Source of the DNA: Bacteroidales bacterium
GTDB lineage: Bacteria; Bacteroidota; Bacteroidia; Bacteroidales; CAIWKO01
Assembly (NCBI GenBank): GCA_023228145.1
Contig: JALOBU010000001.1
Span: forward strand, 124,001 to 188,000
DNA: 64,000 nt
Reading direction: 5' to 3'
The translations under genes were made by a program, and so were the position numbers. Shown piece by piece: positions 41,604 through 51,000 of the stretch. The notes under the pieces are model-generated. The model had not been told where the DNA came from and searched no databases. It saw only the letters and a list, made by a program, of their open reading frames with translations. Position 1 is the first letter of the stretch. Each line of letters begins with the position of its first letter.

Positions 41604-42856
41604 AAATAATAGAAGAAAGAGTACATCAAGCGGATATTACTGACAGGTTTTACATTTTGCACTTCTCCTAAACTATTATTTTTGTTTCCATACCCGGCTA
41701 CAGTATAATCGCCTTCAATGCCCATTTTTATTTTTCCAGAAATAAAAACAAAACGTGGAGAAATCCGATATACATAAGAAATATTCCATCCGCGTGCAAA
41801 ATATGAGTTTTGATTCGTCCAGTCCAGAATATTTTCGAAAGCGCCTAAGTTTTTTGTATATCCGCCCAAAATACCAAAACGGAATTTTTCTCCATTGGTA
41901 GATAAATCCATCCAGCTTGAAACAGTGTATAATGGAGTGTAACTGAAATCACCTCTTGCAACAGTGGTGCTGTCTGTGGTGTATCTGTATGCATAGCCAC
42001 CGAGCATTGTTTGATTGTAAAGGTCTTGCCCATAAATACCGGATAGCTTGAAGGTGATTTTCGGGCAGCGGTATTTAAAACATACCGAGAATGCGTACGT
42101 ATTTATGCTCACATTTGTAGCATAATTGCTGTCGGTAACAAGGCGGGGCGTAAGTATTTTGTAGTCAGCGCAACCGCTAACAAATATTTCACGGGATTTA
42201 TCTTCATTGAAATGCTGATAAGAAATCCTGAGGTTTAAATCGGGCATGGCGGCATTGGTTAATGAAGCGGGGCCTCCCCAGCTGGCAAAATCACGCTGCG
42301 ACATTACGGAAAGCATAAATTTTACTTCCTTAAATTTTTGTACAACTTTTATCTGAGGGTTTCTGGAGAATGGTTGAAAAGGGCAGCCTGTGTTTACTGC
42401 CATTATTTCGGGGAAACACTCTTCTGCGAACATACCATGCCATGTTTGCCCAATCGTAAGTTCTGTGTTTGTCCAAGATAATTTCCCAAAAGCGTGACGT
42501 AACCTGAAGCAATTAATACTGGCATCGGTAGTGCCGTAAAATTCTGCTTCAATCACTCCCGAAGTCTTTGCTCCAAAAGCATTAGGACCTGTAATATCTC
42601 CTCTTAACCGGCTCTGAATGGATAAAATGTTGAAAGAGGTTTTGGAATTAACATCTATGCTGTCGGCATCATATAAAACATTTTCGGGGTAAAGATAAAA
42701 ATGACCTTCACGAATACCTACTGTTTTTCGGTAATCATAAAAAAAATCATTTTTAACGTATCCTGAGAAATGTATGCCGAATTTTTTCTGTTCTTCCTGA
42801 GCAGAGCATATCATGGACAGAAGTATCAGAAATACGAATAGTAATTTTTTGTACAT
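41600..42856 (-). CDS. Outer-membrane beta-barrel protein, porin-like
   Basis: 418 residues from the ATG at 42856 (the longer frame from 42892 adds 12 polar residues before the signal and leaves almost no leader from the promoter at 42902). The signal peptide MYKKLLFVFLILLSMICSA is followed by Gln-Glu. The mature part begins KFGIHFSGYVKNDFFYDYR and is strand-rich (RLRGDITGPNAFGAKTSG, FRLRHAFGKLSW, ELTIGQTWHGMF), ending in an aromatic SFFYYF, as outer-membrane proteins often do. It looks like a DcaP/phosphate-selective-porin type barrel, but the family call is tentative. It is monocistronic. Confidence 0.7.
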   Translation of the reverse strand: MYKKLLFVFLILLSMICSAQEEQKKFGIHFSGYVKNDFFYDYRKTVGIREGHFYLYPENVLYDADSIDVNSKTSFNILSIQSRLRGDITGPNAFGAKTSGVIEAEFYGTTDASINCFRLRHAFGKLSWTNTELTIGQTWHGMFAEECFPEIMAVNTGCPFQPFSRNPQIKVVQKFKEVKFMLSVMSQRDFASWGGPASLTNAAMPDLNLRISYQHFNEDKSREIFVSGCADYKILTPRLVTDSNYATNVSINTYAFSVCFKYRCPKITFKLSGIYGQDLYNQTMLGGYAYRYTTDSTTVARGDFSYTPLYTVSSWMDLSTNGEKFRFGILGGYTKNLGAFENILDWTNQNSYFARGWNISYVYRISPRFVFISGKIKMGIEGDYTVAGYGNKNNSLGEVQNVKPVSNIRLMYSFFYYF

Positions 42857-42901
42857 AGAATTTGATTGAGTTATTAATAAAGAAACTTTCATGAATTTTT
42901 A

Positions 42902-42931
42902 CAAATATACATAAGCATGAAATAAAATCAA
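42902..42931 (-). promoter_or_regulatory. Promoter of porin-like gene
   Basis: The minus strand reads TTG (42931-42929), a 19-nt spacer and TATATTTG (42909-42902), a full match. Transcription should start close to 42896, giving about 40 nt of leader to the ATG at 42856. Confidence 0.6.
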
Positions 42932-42999
42932 AAATTTATGAAAGTTTGCTAATCCGATATTTGGCGGATTACTTTAATGGGAGCCAGTAAAAAAATAAT

Positions 43000-45453
43000 T
43001 TATTTTAAAAGAGTAATAGTTCCGTTAAAATTATATTCTTTTTTATCGTAACCAACGGCCTCAATGATATAAAAATAAGTTCCATCAGCACAAACTCCAT
43101 CACTGTTGCTTGTCCCGTTCCAAACGTCTTTCTTTTCCATTTCAACAGAAAAGTCTATAAAGTTATTGTTAAATATTTTTTTACCCCAACGGTTGAAAAT
43201 AGAAATCGTCAGGCTCTGTATACCTTGCGATTCAATCTGAAAGACATCATTATAGGAATCTCCGTTAGGAGTGAAAACATTGGGTATTTTAATTTCTGAA
43301 GGTATTAATGCATGCACCAAAAGAGTGTCGGCATCTTCACAGAAATTTGGTGGGCCGCTGGAAACAACAAGTATAACCATGTAATCGCCCATATCATTAT
43401 AGATAAAAGGAGGAGGATTTTGTAATGTAGAAATGTTATTGGGTGAAGACGGGTCACCGAAATCCCAGTGGTACGTAATTGAACCAGGACCAGAAATATC
43501 ATCAAAATAAGTAAACTGAACCTCAAAGGGAACATACCCCTCGGGGGGATATGGATTACTTATAATTTCCGAATTGATAAGAGTTTGTGTAGATATGCTT
43601 GCCGATTCAACAACAAAGCAATTATGAGCTGAATATGTCACCGTGCACGTGTAGCCACCCGGGCAAAGGTTAATAACATTTGCACTTGTCTGCGATGTAT
43701 TGCTCCATGCATAACTAACGGGCGGTGAATAATTATCACTTAACAAAGTTGAAATAGTGCCGTTACAATACCCTGTGCAGGTTTGGTCTAAGGAGTTCAA
43801 TGTGAGTATAACATGAGGCGGTTGTTCTAAAATAACAAAATTTGTGGCCGTACAGCCAATATCATCAGTAACTGTCACAAAATACTGCCCTGCCCCGAGA
43901 TTTCCCATGGAGCTATTTGTTCCAAAAATATTTGTACCGTCAGACCATGAATAAGAATAGGGTTCAAGTCCCGTGTAACCTGTTACAGTTGCAGAGCCAT
44001 CGGTATAGCCGTAACAGGTAACAGAATCCACCTGAGTTATCTGTGATGTGAGGTTGCTGATGCTAACCATTACACTGTCGATGGTATGATAACCACAGCC
44101 GTCGTTTACGGTTACATAATACATACTCGGTGTGGTGGGGTTAACAGTTACATACGGGGTATTTCCCGCATAATCACTCCATTCATAAGTCATGGGGTGG
44201 CCGTCATTATAAAATCCTCCGTAAACAATAACTCCAATATAGGCAGGAACACCATTGCAGCTATGAACATAAGCTGGGTCCATAACCGTTGATAAAGGTG
44301 GATAATCTTTAATGATAATGGTAATCGTATCAAGTCCTCCGCAAGCAGTATTAACGTAAATTATTTCAACTGTTTCTGGGGTTTCATTTATACCATCGGA
44401 AATGGGGTCAATTTCAAAATAAACTAAAGTGTCCCCGGGGTATATCACCAGACTGTCAGGTACGGCTGGATAGTCAATGTCTTCAATGGCTGTGCCACCA
44501 ATGGTATAATGAATTACAATAGTTTCTGTTGCAGGTTGCCCAAGGTGGAAGGTTATTATGGCATTGTTGCATCCTTCAACTGCAACAGTATCAATGTTTG
44601 AAGTATATGACGTAGAGAAAGAAAGTCCGTTGGACATAAAACTGTTTTCTTCAAGAAAAACTCCGGAGTCGAATATTTGGTCACCTGCATCTCCTACAGC
44701 AAGTTTGATGTGGTATTGCTGACATGCCTGTAGAATAATCTGAGCCGTATATACTTTGGTGAGCCTGTCATACTGAAAATATTGGCCTCCTGTATTTAGC
44801 CAAGACCAGGTACTGCCGGCGGAGCAGACATTATCTATAGTTACATAATTGTTCGGATTGTTGGGCATCAGCGCGATGTTGACAGCGCCATTGGAAAAAG
44901 GGCCTGCAATTCCCGGGCCGCTGATAAAAAAGCCAAAAACATCGTTGAAGTTTGAATTACAATACTCGTCAAATTCCTCTGAGCCAAAAACATACCTGAA
45001 ACGAACCGTATCGGATATAGGGACAAAATCAAATTCCAGAACAGCTTTATCATTTACCGAATACCCTTGGATTAAAAGTTGTAAATCATCATCGGAACCT
45101 GTCCCCATCTGATTAGAATAATTCCCCGCATTATTATTAGGGCCAATGGCATATGCAGCAGTACCCGAAGTTAAAATAATCCCCCCGGTAAATCCAAGTT
45201 GAGTTGTGGCTGCGCCAGTAGTAGTAAAACTTCCTATCATGTCAGAAGTGATATTTGCAGCGCTGCCATTAAATGTTCCATTACTAACCGTAATACCACT
45301 GCCTATCAAAACATCTTGTATCAGTTGAATAGGTGTCTTTCCCAGCGCAGTCCCTTGTGTGACGGATAACTGTGCAAAGGTTGTGGGGGTGATTAATAAA
45401 ATTAATAGGTTGGTTACAAGAAAACTATAACAAATATAATGAAATTTTTTCAT
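43000..45453 (-). CDS. T9SS type B adhesin-like protein with choice-of-anchor L domain
   Basis: 817 residues. The signal peptide ends TTFA before Gln. Residues about 30-260 form a choice-of-anchor L domain (VRFRYVFGSEEFDEYCNS). Then a Calx-beta-like segment (about 270-390), SprB-like repeats (SVTCYGYTDGSATV), a PKD domain (about 640-715, HWDFGDPSSP) and a T9SS type B/gliding-motility C-terminal domain with IPNVFTPNGDSYNDVF and FNRWGKKIF. It should be exported by T9SS and attached to or shed from the cell surface, likely as an adhesin or matrix protein. No enzymatic motif is visible. Confidence 0.9.
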   Translation of the reverse strand: MKKFHYICYSFLVTNLLILLITPTTFAQLSVTQGTALGKTPIQLIQDVLIGSGITVSNGTFNGSAANITSDMIGSFTTTGAATTQLGFTGGIILTSGTAAYAIGPNNNAGNYSNQMGTGSDDDLQLLIQGYSVNDKAVLEFDFVPISDTVRFRYVFGSEEFDEYCNSNFNDVFGFFISGPGIAGPFSNGAVNIALMPNNPNNYVTIDNVCSAGSTWSWLNTGGQYFQYDRLTKVYTAQIILQACQQYHIKLAVGDAGDQIFDSGVFLEENSFMSNGLSFSTSYTSNIDTVAVEGCNNAIITFHLGQPATETIVIHYTIGGTAIEDIDYPAVPDSLVIYPGDTLVYFEIDPISDGINETPETVEIIYVNTACGGLDTITIIIKDYPPLSTVMDPAYVHSCNGVPAYIGVIVYGGFYNDGHPMTYEWSDYAGNTPYVTVNPTTPSMYYVTVNDGCGYHTIDSVMVSISNLTSQITQVDSVTCYGYTDGSATVTGYTGLEPYSYSWSDGTNIFGTNSSMGNLGAGQYFVTVTDDIGCTATNFVILEQPPHVILTLNSLDQTCTGYCNGTISTLLSDNYSPPVSYAWSNTSQTSANVINLCPGGYTCTVTYSAHNCFVVESASISTQTLINSEIISNPYPPEGYVPFEVQFTYFDDISGPGSITYHWDFGDPSSPNNISTLQNPPPFIYNDMGDYMVILVVSSGPPNFCEDADTLLVHALIPSEIKIPNVFTPNGDSYNDVFQIESQGIQSLTISIFNRWGKKIFNNNFIDFSVEMEKKDVWNGTSNSDGVCADGTYFYIIEAVGYDKKEYNFNGTITLLK

Positions 45454-45493
45454 AAATGTATGATTGAGTTTATTTATGTAAAGTTATGAAAAA

Positions 45494-45521
45494 CAAAATT
45501 AAAGACAATTAAAATTAACAA
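45494..45521 (-). promoter_or_regulatory. Putative promoter of choice-of-anchor L gene
   Basis: The minus strand reads TTG-N17-TAATTTTG, with the -7 element at 45494-45501, about 40 bp before the gene start. Confidence 0.45.
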
Positions 45522-45525
45522 AAGG

Positions 45526-45557
45526 TTGCATATTAAGCACTTAAATAAATACTTTTG
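45526..45557 (+). promoter_or_regulatory. Putative promoter of dusB
   Basis: TTG (45526-45528), a 21-nt spacer and TACTTTTG (45550-45557). A second -7-like TAATTTTG at 45605-45612 is only 5 bp before the ATG and would give a nearly leaderless transcript. Confidence 0.45.
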
Positions 45558-45617
45558 TAGAGGTTTTTACTTCAATAAGTATAAAAAATTATCTTTTATT
45601 ACGATAATTTTGCATAA

Positions 45618-46583
45618 ATGTTTTTAAGTGAAAATATAGTAGTTCTCGCCCCTATGGAGGATGTTACTGATTCCTCCTTCCGAAAGGTATGTAAATATAA
45701 TGGTGCGGATATAGTGGAGACTGAATTTGTGGCCTCGGATGCACTGATAAGGAATATTGAAAAAAGTTTAAAAAAATTACATTTTTCAGAAGAAGAAAGG
45801 CCTCTGGGGATACAGATATTCGGGAATAACGAGCATACGATGGTTGAAGCAGTAAAAATTGCCGGGAATTATAAGCCTGATTTTATTGACCTGAATTTCG
45901 GATGCCCGGTAAGAAAAGTGGTTGAAAAAGGTGGCGGTGCTGCCTTATTGAAAGATATTCCTAAAATGCTTAAAATTGTAGATGTGGTGGTTAAAAGCAC
46001 TTCGCTGCCTGTCTTTGTAAAAACACGCCTTGGCTGGGACGAAAAGAAACTCCTTATCGTGGAATTAGCCGAAAAACTGCAAGATTGCGGTATCAGTGCA
46101 TTGACAATTCATGCCCGGACAAAAGTTCAGATGTATGCAGGCATAGCCGACTGGACATTGATAGGAGAAGTGAAGAACAATCCGCGGATGCACATTCCTA
46201 TTATCGGCAATGGTGATGTGGACAGCCCTGAAAAAGCTCTTGAGATGAAAAACCGTTATGGGGTTGATGGTCTCATGATAGGCCGGGCAAGCATAGGAAA
46301 TCCATGGATTTTTCGAGAAATAAAGCACTATCTCAAAACAGGCATTTTACTGTCTCCCCCTAGAGTGGATGAACGTATAGAAACCTGTAGAAGACACCTT
46401 ACTTCAGCTATCGCTGAAAAAAGTGAAAAAACAGCTATCCTTCAAATGCGTAAGCATTATGGCGGATATTTCCGAACTTTTCCGGATTTTAAAAAATTTC
46501 GCATGAAACTTGTGACTTGTTTGTCGTTTTCAGAAATTTCTGACATTTTAAATGAAATTTTATTGCATTATAAAGATATTTAG
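45618..46583 (+). CDS. dusB: tRNA-dihydrouridine synthase (DusB type)
   Basis: 321 residues. The FMN-binding TIM barrel shows APMEDVTDSSFRKVC at the start, DLNFGCPVRKVV with the catalytic Cys96, VFVKTRLGWDEK, LTIHARTKVQMY and IPIIGNGDV...GLMIGRASIGNPWIF. The enzyme reduces uridines in the tRNA D-loop using NADPH. Length and motif order fit the Bacteroidetes DusB type. It is followed after 28 bp by the choice-of-anchor V gene, which has its own promoter. Confidence 0.95.
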   Translation: MFLSENIVVLAPMEDVTDSSFRKVCKYNGADIVETEFVASDALIRNIEKSLKKLHFSEEERPLGIQIFGNNEHTMVEAVKIAGNYKPDFIDLNFGCPVRKVVEKGGGAALLKDIPKMLKIVDVVVKSTSLPVFVKTRLGWDEKKLLIVELAEKLQDCGISALTIHARTKVQMYAGIADWTLIGEVKNNPRMHIPIIGNGDVDSPEKALEMKNRYGVDGLMIGRASIGNPWIFREIKHYLKTGILLSPPRVDERIETCRRHLTSAIAEKSEKTAILQMRKHYGGYFRTFPDFKKFRMKLVTCLSFSEISDILNEILLHYKDI

Positions 46584-46591
46584 TATATTTG
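46563..46591 (+). promoter_or_regulatory. Promoter of choice-of-anchor V gene
   Basis: TTG (46563-46565), an 18-nt spacer and TATATTTG (46584-46591), overlapping the dusB stop. The ATG is 20 bp downstream. Confidence 0.5.
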
Positions 46592-46611
46592 ATAATTAAA
46601 TTTAAAAACCC

Positions 46612-47154
46612 ATGACTAAAAAATCTTTAATTGCTATTTTTATCACCCTTGTTTTTGCTGTAGGATTTTTAAGCATACAGTTATTCTCATATCCGGGCGG
46701 AGCCCCGGCGGCAAAAACAGGTTCTCCTGCCGATGTGAAAACATGCCTGGCTTGCCATAGCGCCACTCTGAAAACCAAAGAAGGCATGATTACTTCAAAT
46801 GCTACTGACAATAAATATGTTCCGGGAGAAGTTTACACGATTACTGCCACCGCATCGGGTTCGGCGGGTACAAGCCGAATAGGTTTTGAAATTTCACCAC
46901 AGAACCCTTCGGGAAAACTGCTTGGAGAGTTAATCCTGACCAACAGCAATGAAACAAAACTGTTGTCAAAAGGAAAGTACATTACCCACACCAACCAGGG
47001 TTCGCTTGCCAGCGGAGGGAAGAAATCATGGAGTTTCAAATGGAAAGCTCCTACAGCAGGTACAGGTGATGTAACATTTTATGGTTGTTTTCTGGTTTCA
47101 GAAAGCTCTCAGCTTGTGTTTACCTCTCAGTTGGTGTTGAAAGAAAAAAAATAA
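46612..47154 (+). CDS. Choice-of-anchor V / Reelin-like exported protein with CxxCH motif
   Basis: 180 residues with an N-terminal signal or anchor helix (about 4-24). The start of the mature part has GGAPAAKTGSPADVKTC then CLACH (Cys45, Cys48, His49), a c-type heme attachment pattern, followed by a Reelin-like beta-sandwich (VPGEVYTITATASGS, GFEISPQNPSG, KSWSFKWKAP, VTFYGCF). This layout matches choice-of-anchor V proteins of Bacteroidetes, which carry a CxxCH near the N-terminus. Heme attachment is plausible, but no second heme or axial ligand is obvious. The protein should be periplasmic or surface located. Confidence 0.75.
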   Translation: MTKKSLIAIFITLVFAVGFLSIQLFSYPGGAPAAKTGSPADVKTCLACHSATLKTKEGMITSNATDNKYVPGEVYTITATASGSAGTSRIGFEISPQNPSGKLLGELILTNSNETKLLSKGKYITHTNQGSLASGGKKSWSFKWKAPTAGTGDVTFYGCFLVSESSQLVFTSQLVLKEKK

Positions 47155-47156
47155 GT

Positions 47157-47801
47157 TCACTCCAAACATTCAGGTTTTAATAACCCTTTGTCAAAAAAGG
47201 AAGTTATTTCTTTGTCTTTTAGCCAAAGGGCTTGCATGCCAAGTTGTTTTGCAGGTGGGAGGTTTTGTTCAGAGTCATCAATAAAAAGCGTTTCAGAAGG
47301 ATTTAAGTTATTTTCGGTAAGTATAAGTTTAAAAAAACGCATATCGGGTTTTCGTAAGTGTGTTTCAAAGGACATATATACTTTTTCAAACAAATCAGAC
47401 AAGTTATTGTACCCGTATTTTTCCTGTAATTCTCTTTTATAAATGGGGTAGTGAATGGCGTTGGTATTGCTCATAAGAAAAATACGGTAATGTTTTTTTA
47501 TTTTTTCCAGCAGCCGGATGCGTTTTTCAGGTATGCCTATCAGAATGGCGTTCCAGGCATCCATGATTTGTTGGTTATTCACGTAAGAGGGTAAAAGCTC
47601 TTTAAGCTGCTTTATAAAACCTTTCTGGCTTATTTCTCCAGTGTCAAGCCTGTCAAATATTTTTAATTGATTGGCCTGTGAATATTTTTGCTGAAAATTT
47701 ATGGCTCCGAGGTTTATAAAAGCATCAATACTGCGTTGGAAGTCAAAATCAATAATGACACCGCCGAAGTCGAAAATAATATTTTTGATATTTGGGTACA
47801 T
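47157..47801 (-). CDS. HAD-superfamily phosphatase, YihX-like
   Basis: 214 residues from ATG 47801, chosen because a longer frame to 47876 would run through the tRNA promoter and add unrelated residues. HAD subfamily IA motifs: FDFGGVIIDFDF (motif I nucleophile Asp, with Gly where the second Asp usually stands, as in YihX), LMSNTNAIH (motif II), HLRKPDMRFF (motif III Lys) and FIDDSEQN (motif IV). E. coli YihX is a glucose-1-phosphate phosphatase; the substrate here is inferred only by similarity. It ends 2 bp from the convergent choice-of-anchor V gene. Confidence 0.85.
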   Translation of the reverse strand: MYPNIKNIIFDFGGVIIDFDFQRSIDAFINLGAINFQQKYSQANQLKIFDRLDTGEISQKGFIKQLKELLPSYVNNQQIMDAWNAILIGIPEKRIRLLEKIKKHYRIFLMSNTNAIHYPIYKRELQEKYGYNNLSDLFEKVYMSFETHLRKPDMRFFKLILTENNLNPSETLFIDDSEQNLPPAKQLGMQALWLKDKEITSFFDKGLLKPECLE

Positions 47802-47810
47802 AAAAAATTT

Positions 47811-47841
47811 TTGGATAATATGATACAAAGATGTAATTTTG
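47811..47841 (+). promoter_or_regulatory. Promoter of the CAU tRNA gene
   Basis: TTG (47811-47813), a 20-nt spacer and TAATTTTG (47834-47841) match the Bacteroidetes promoter form. The tRNA begins 37 bp downstream. Confidence 0.6.
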
Positions 47842-47878
47842 CCGCCACAAAACCAAGAAAATTGCATTCGTTGCAATA

Positions 47879-47952
47879 GGTCCTATAGCTCAGTTGGTTA
47901 GAGCACCTGACTCATAATCAGGTGGTCCCTGGTTCAAGTCCAGGTGGGACCA
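47879..47952 (+). tRNA. tRNA with CAU anticodon, probably tRNA-Ile2 (lysidine type)
   Basis: A 74-nt cloverleaf: acceptor GGTCCTA/TGGGACC, D-arm with AGCTCAGTTGGTTAGAGC, anticodon arm CCTGA-CTCATAA-TCAGG, T-arm CCTGG-TTCAAGT-CCAGG, discriminator A. The anticodon is CAU. It is not the initiator: bases 1 and 72 pair and the anticodon stem lacks three GC pairs at the loop. The C4-G69 and C5-G68 pairs are those recognised by the lysidine synthase TilS in E. coli tRNA-Ile2 and absent from elongator tRNA-Met, so Ile2 is favoured. CCA is not encoded. A promoter and an intrinsic terminator flank it. Confidence 0.9.
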
Positions 47953-47961
47953 CAGAAATCG

Positions 47962-47992
47962 AAAAAAGCCTCACAAAATGCGAGGCTTTTTT
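47962..47992. terminator. Bidirectional terminator between tRNA and M4 protease gene
   Basis: A6-GCCTC-loop-GAGGC-T6 gives a stem with T runs on both strands. It ends the tRNA transcript and can end the convergent M4 protease transcript. Confidence 0.85.
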
Positions 47993-48016
47993 AGTTATTA
48001 GAGATACCGTATTATA

Positions 48017-51000
48017 CTATTCTTTAATTATTTTCTTAAACTCAAATACCTTGCTGTTATTAATTTTTAGAAGGTATACACCTGGGGCAAAAGAATCAGT
48101 TTGCACTATTGTTTTTTGGAATAAACTACCATTATAGATTACTGCCCCCAAAGAATTATAAATTTCAAACTCTATTAATTCATTATTGTTTTCTGACACA
48201 ATTATAAGTTCGTTTGAAAAAGGGTTCGGGAAAACATTTATTGCATTGAAGTGTTGCTCATCAATAACAACCGTAAGTATTGAATAACATGCGGAAGTGT
48301 CAACGCAATTATTTTCAGTTATTTCCACGGCATATTCGCCGTTCAATACAGCAGTAAAACTTTGAGCGGTTTCTCCGGGTAAAGGAGAGTAATTATCTAA
48401 GCAATCCAGCCATTGATATGATGCCGCGTTGGCATTTGCAGTTAAAGTTTCCCCCTCTTGCTCCACAACAGTATTAACGATATTAATTGTTAAATTGATG
48501 GTGATGGTGCTGTCGCACCCGGCGCTGTTTTCGATAATAGCGGTGTTGATTCCGGATGTAGTGTGGATTATTCCATCAGGAGCAGTGTAAGTTTCGCATG
48601 CAGTTTCAGAAATTGAACTTGTAGTTTTTTGGTTAATTGTGAGATCAATAGTTATAATTGAGTCACAGCCAGCGGCGTTTTCAATCATCGCGGTTTTGAT
48701 ACCAGAAGTTGTATGAGTGGCCCCATCGGGAGCAGTGTAAGTTTCACAGGCGGTTTCAGAAATATTACTTACAGAATTTTGGTTAATTGTCAGGTCAATG
48801 ATTATGGTACTGTCGCAACCGGCGCTGTTTGGAATGATAGCAGTTTTTATTCCTGAGGTTGTATAAACAACTCCGTCTGGAGCGGTATAGCTTTCACAAG
48901 CCGTTTTGTTTATTGTGCTTGAAGTGTGATTTGATACATTGACAGTAAATGTTGAGATAGTACCTTGCCCGCAATCATTAATACCATTAACAGTAATATT
49001 TCCTGAAACCGCAGAAGGTCCGAAATCAACCGTGATGCTGTTGGTGGTGCTTGAGCCGCTTGCTCCGGAAGGCAAAGTCCATGTATAAGCTGATGAATTT
49101 GCAATATCCGGTACAGTGTATGTTATTCCTGTTTGCCCCTTGCATACATTTGCTGTGCCTGATATCGCCCCTGCTGCATCCGGCAATGGATTGACCGTTG
49201 CGGTAACTTCCTGGCGTGAACTGGTGCAGGAAGGAGATTCAATTTCCCAATCATAATAGTAATAATAAAGGTTTGAACCTGCATTTGTTCCTGTTATTGA
49301 AATCTTACCATCTAAATTATATGGGTATGAAACCCCTGAATTATCACGATACATATTTGGATTTGATGTGCCGGTGGCAAGTCTCATATTTGTGCCTACG
49401 GGTATGTTGAAATTTAAAGTTATCCTGCTTTCACCTGACGGGACATTAATATTAGCTGACTGAAGGGTTGTGCCTGCACTGTTTTTTAGTTGAATTGTTC
49501 TGTTTGCAGTACTTCCAGCATAAACTTTAACCGTTTTAAGCACGACGGGTGTATAACAGCTAAAAACCAGATAATAGCTGTTATTCGTATGCAGGGTAGC
49601 CGAGGTTTCTTTACTTACCTTCCCAACATATTCATTTGGAGGGACTATTGACTGTTCGACATAATAATTGGTGGTGATGTTAAGCGCCGGTGTGGTATAG
49701 CTTGGGCCTGTTCCCAGCAAAGTTCCTCCCGAGGGAGAATCATACCATTTCATAGTACCTGTGCCATAAGCATTCAGAGTGGCTGTTTCCGGGCTGCAAA
49801 CCGTATCATCTGTTGTATTAAATCCAACCGTAATAAACGCGTTTTTAATAATTGAGTCGGTGCCGCATGTGCCGCCATAGGCGACCAGTTTTACATTAAA
49901 TGTACCGTTAGATGTATAGGTGTGCGAAGGGCTAGCCAGAGTGCTGGTAGTTCCATCTCCAAAATACCAGAGGTAAGAGTTTGCATTAATGCTTAAATTA
50001 TTAAACTGTGCTGTATAGGGGGCTGATGAACACGGATTACTCGAATTTGCTGAGAACTCCGCATCTGTAGGCGATGCCACATAGGCTGCTCCGACACCAA
50101 CGGCATACCAGGCATTCGTGGTTGACTCAACTTCCTGAGAACAACTTCCGTAAAGGTCAAGAGCTGCCTGAATGGAATAGGTGCGGGCATTGGCGTATTG
50201 TGAAGAACTTGTAAGATATACTGTAAGTGTCCGGAATGCAATGCGTTCAGCTTTGGCCATAGTAATACCGGTAACACTGTATGCATTTCCATTATCATTT
50301 GTACCGGAGCCACCCTGGCAAAGCAGGTAATACCAAAAGTTTATAACACCTGAGTTGTAATGCACTCCTCCATTATCACCTAGACCTGAGTACCAGTTAT
50401 CTCCCAGATAAGTATCGGGTTGGTCGTATAGGTTTGGATTCGACATACTGCGAAATGCTTCCCCGATTTCTTCTCCGATAGTCCAGTTATAATCTGCATC
50501 TGGTGGTTTTGCATAAAATTCTACGCTGGCTCCGAAAATATCGCTGAATCCTTCATTTAGAGCGCCTGATTGGTTGGAGTATGTGAGGTTAGCAGTGTTT
50601 TCTGTCAGTCCGTGGGTTATTTCGTGAGCACAAATATCCAAGGTAGTTAATGGAGAGTTTTGGTTGTCCCCATCTCCATAGGTCATTCGCTCACCATCCC
50701 AAAATGCATTCACATAATTATTATCATAATGCACATAGCTTAATAGCTTGAAACCGGCGTTGTTAATACTGTTTCTCCCGTGTATGTAATAAAAATAATC
50801 CCAGGTCTTTTCAGTTCCCCAATGGGCATCCCGTGCAACTTCATCCTGCTGGGCGTTGATTCCTGTCCAGTTGTTGTCTGAATCAGTGAAATCAGTGTTG
50901 GTGTAATTGGTTCCTGTGTTAAGGTCATAGGTTTCAATTCCTAAACCTCTGCCTGTTTCACGTAAACGGTAGGTAGAACCGGTATAATCTGTTGTTATTG

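Noticed and set aside
42951..42970. AATCCG/CGGATT hairpin as terminator of the choice-of-anchor L gene
   Set aside because: The stem is short and no T run follows on the minus strand.
47802..47876. N-terminal extension of the HAD phosphatase gene
   Set aside because: The 25 extra residues are unlike HAD proteins and run through the tRNA promoter up to the tRNA 5' end.
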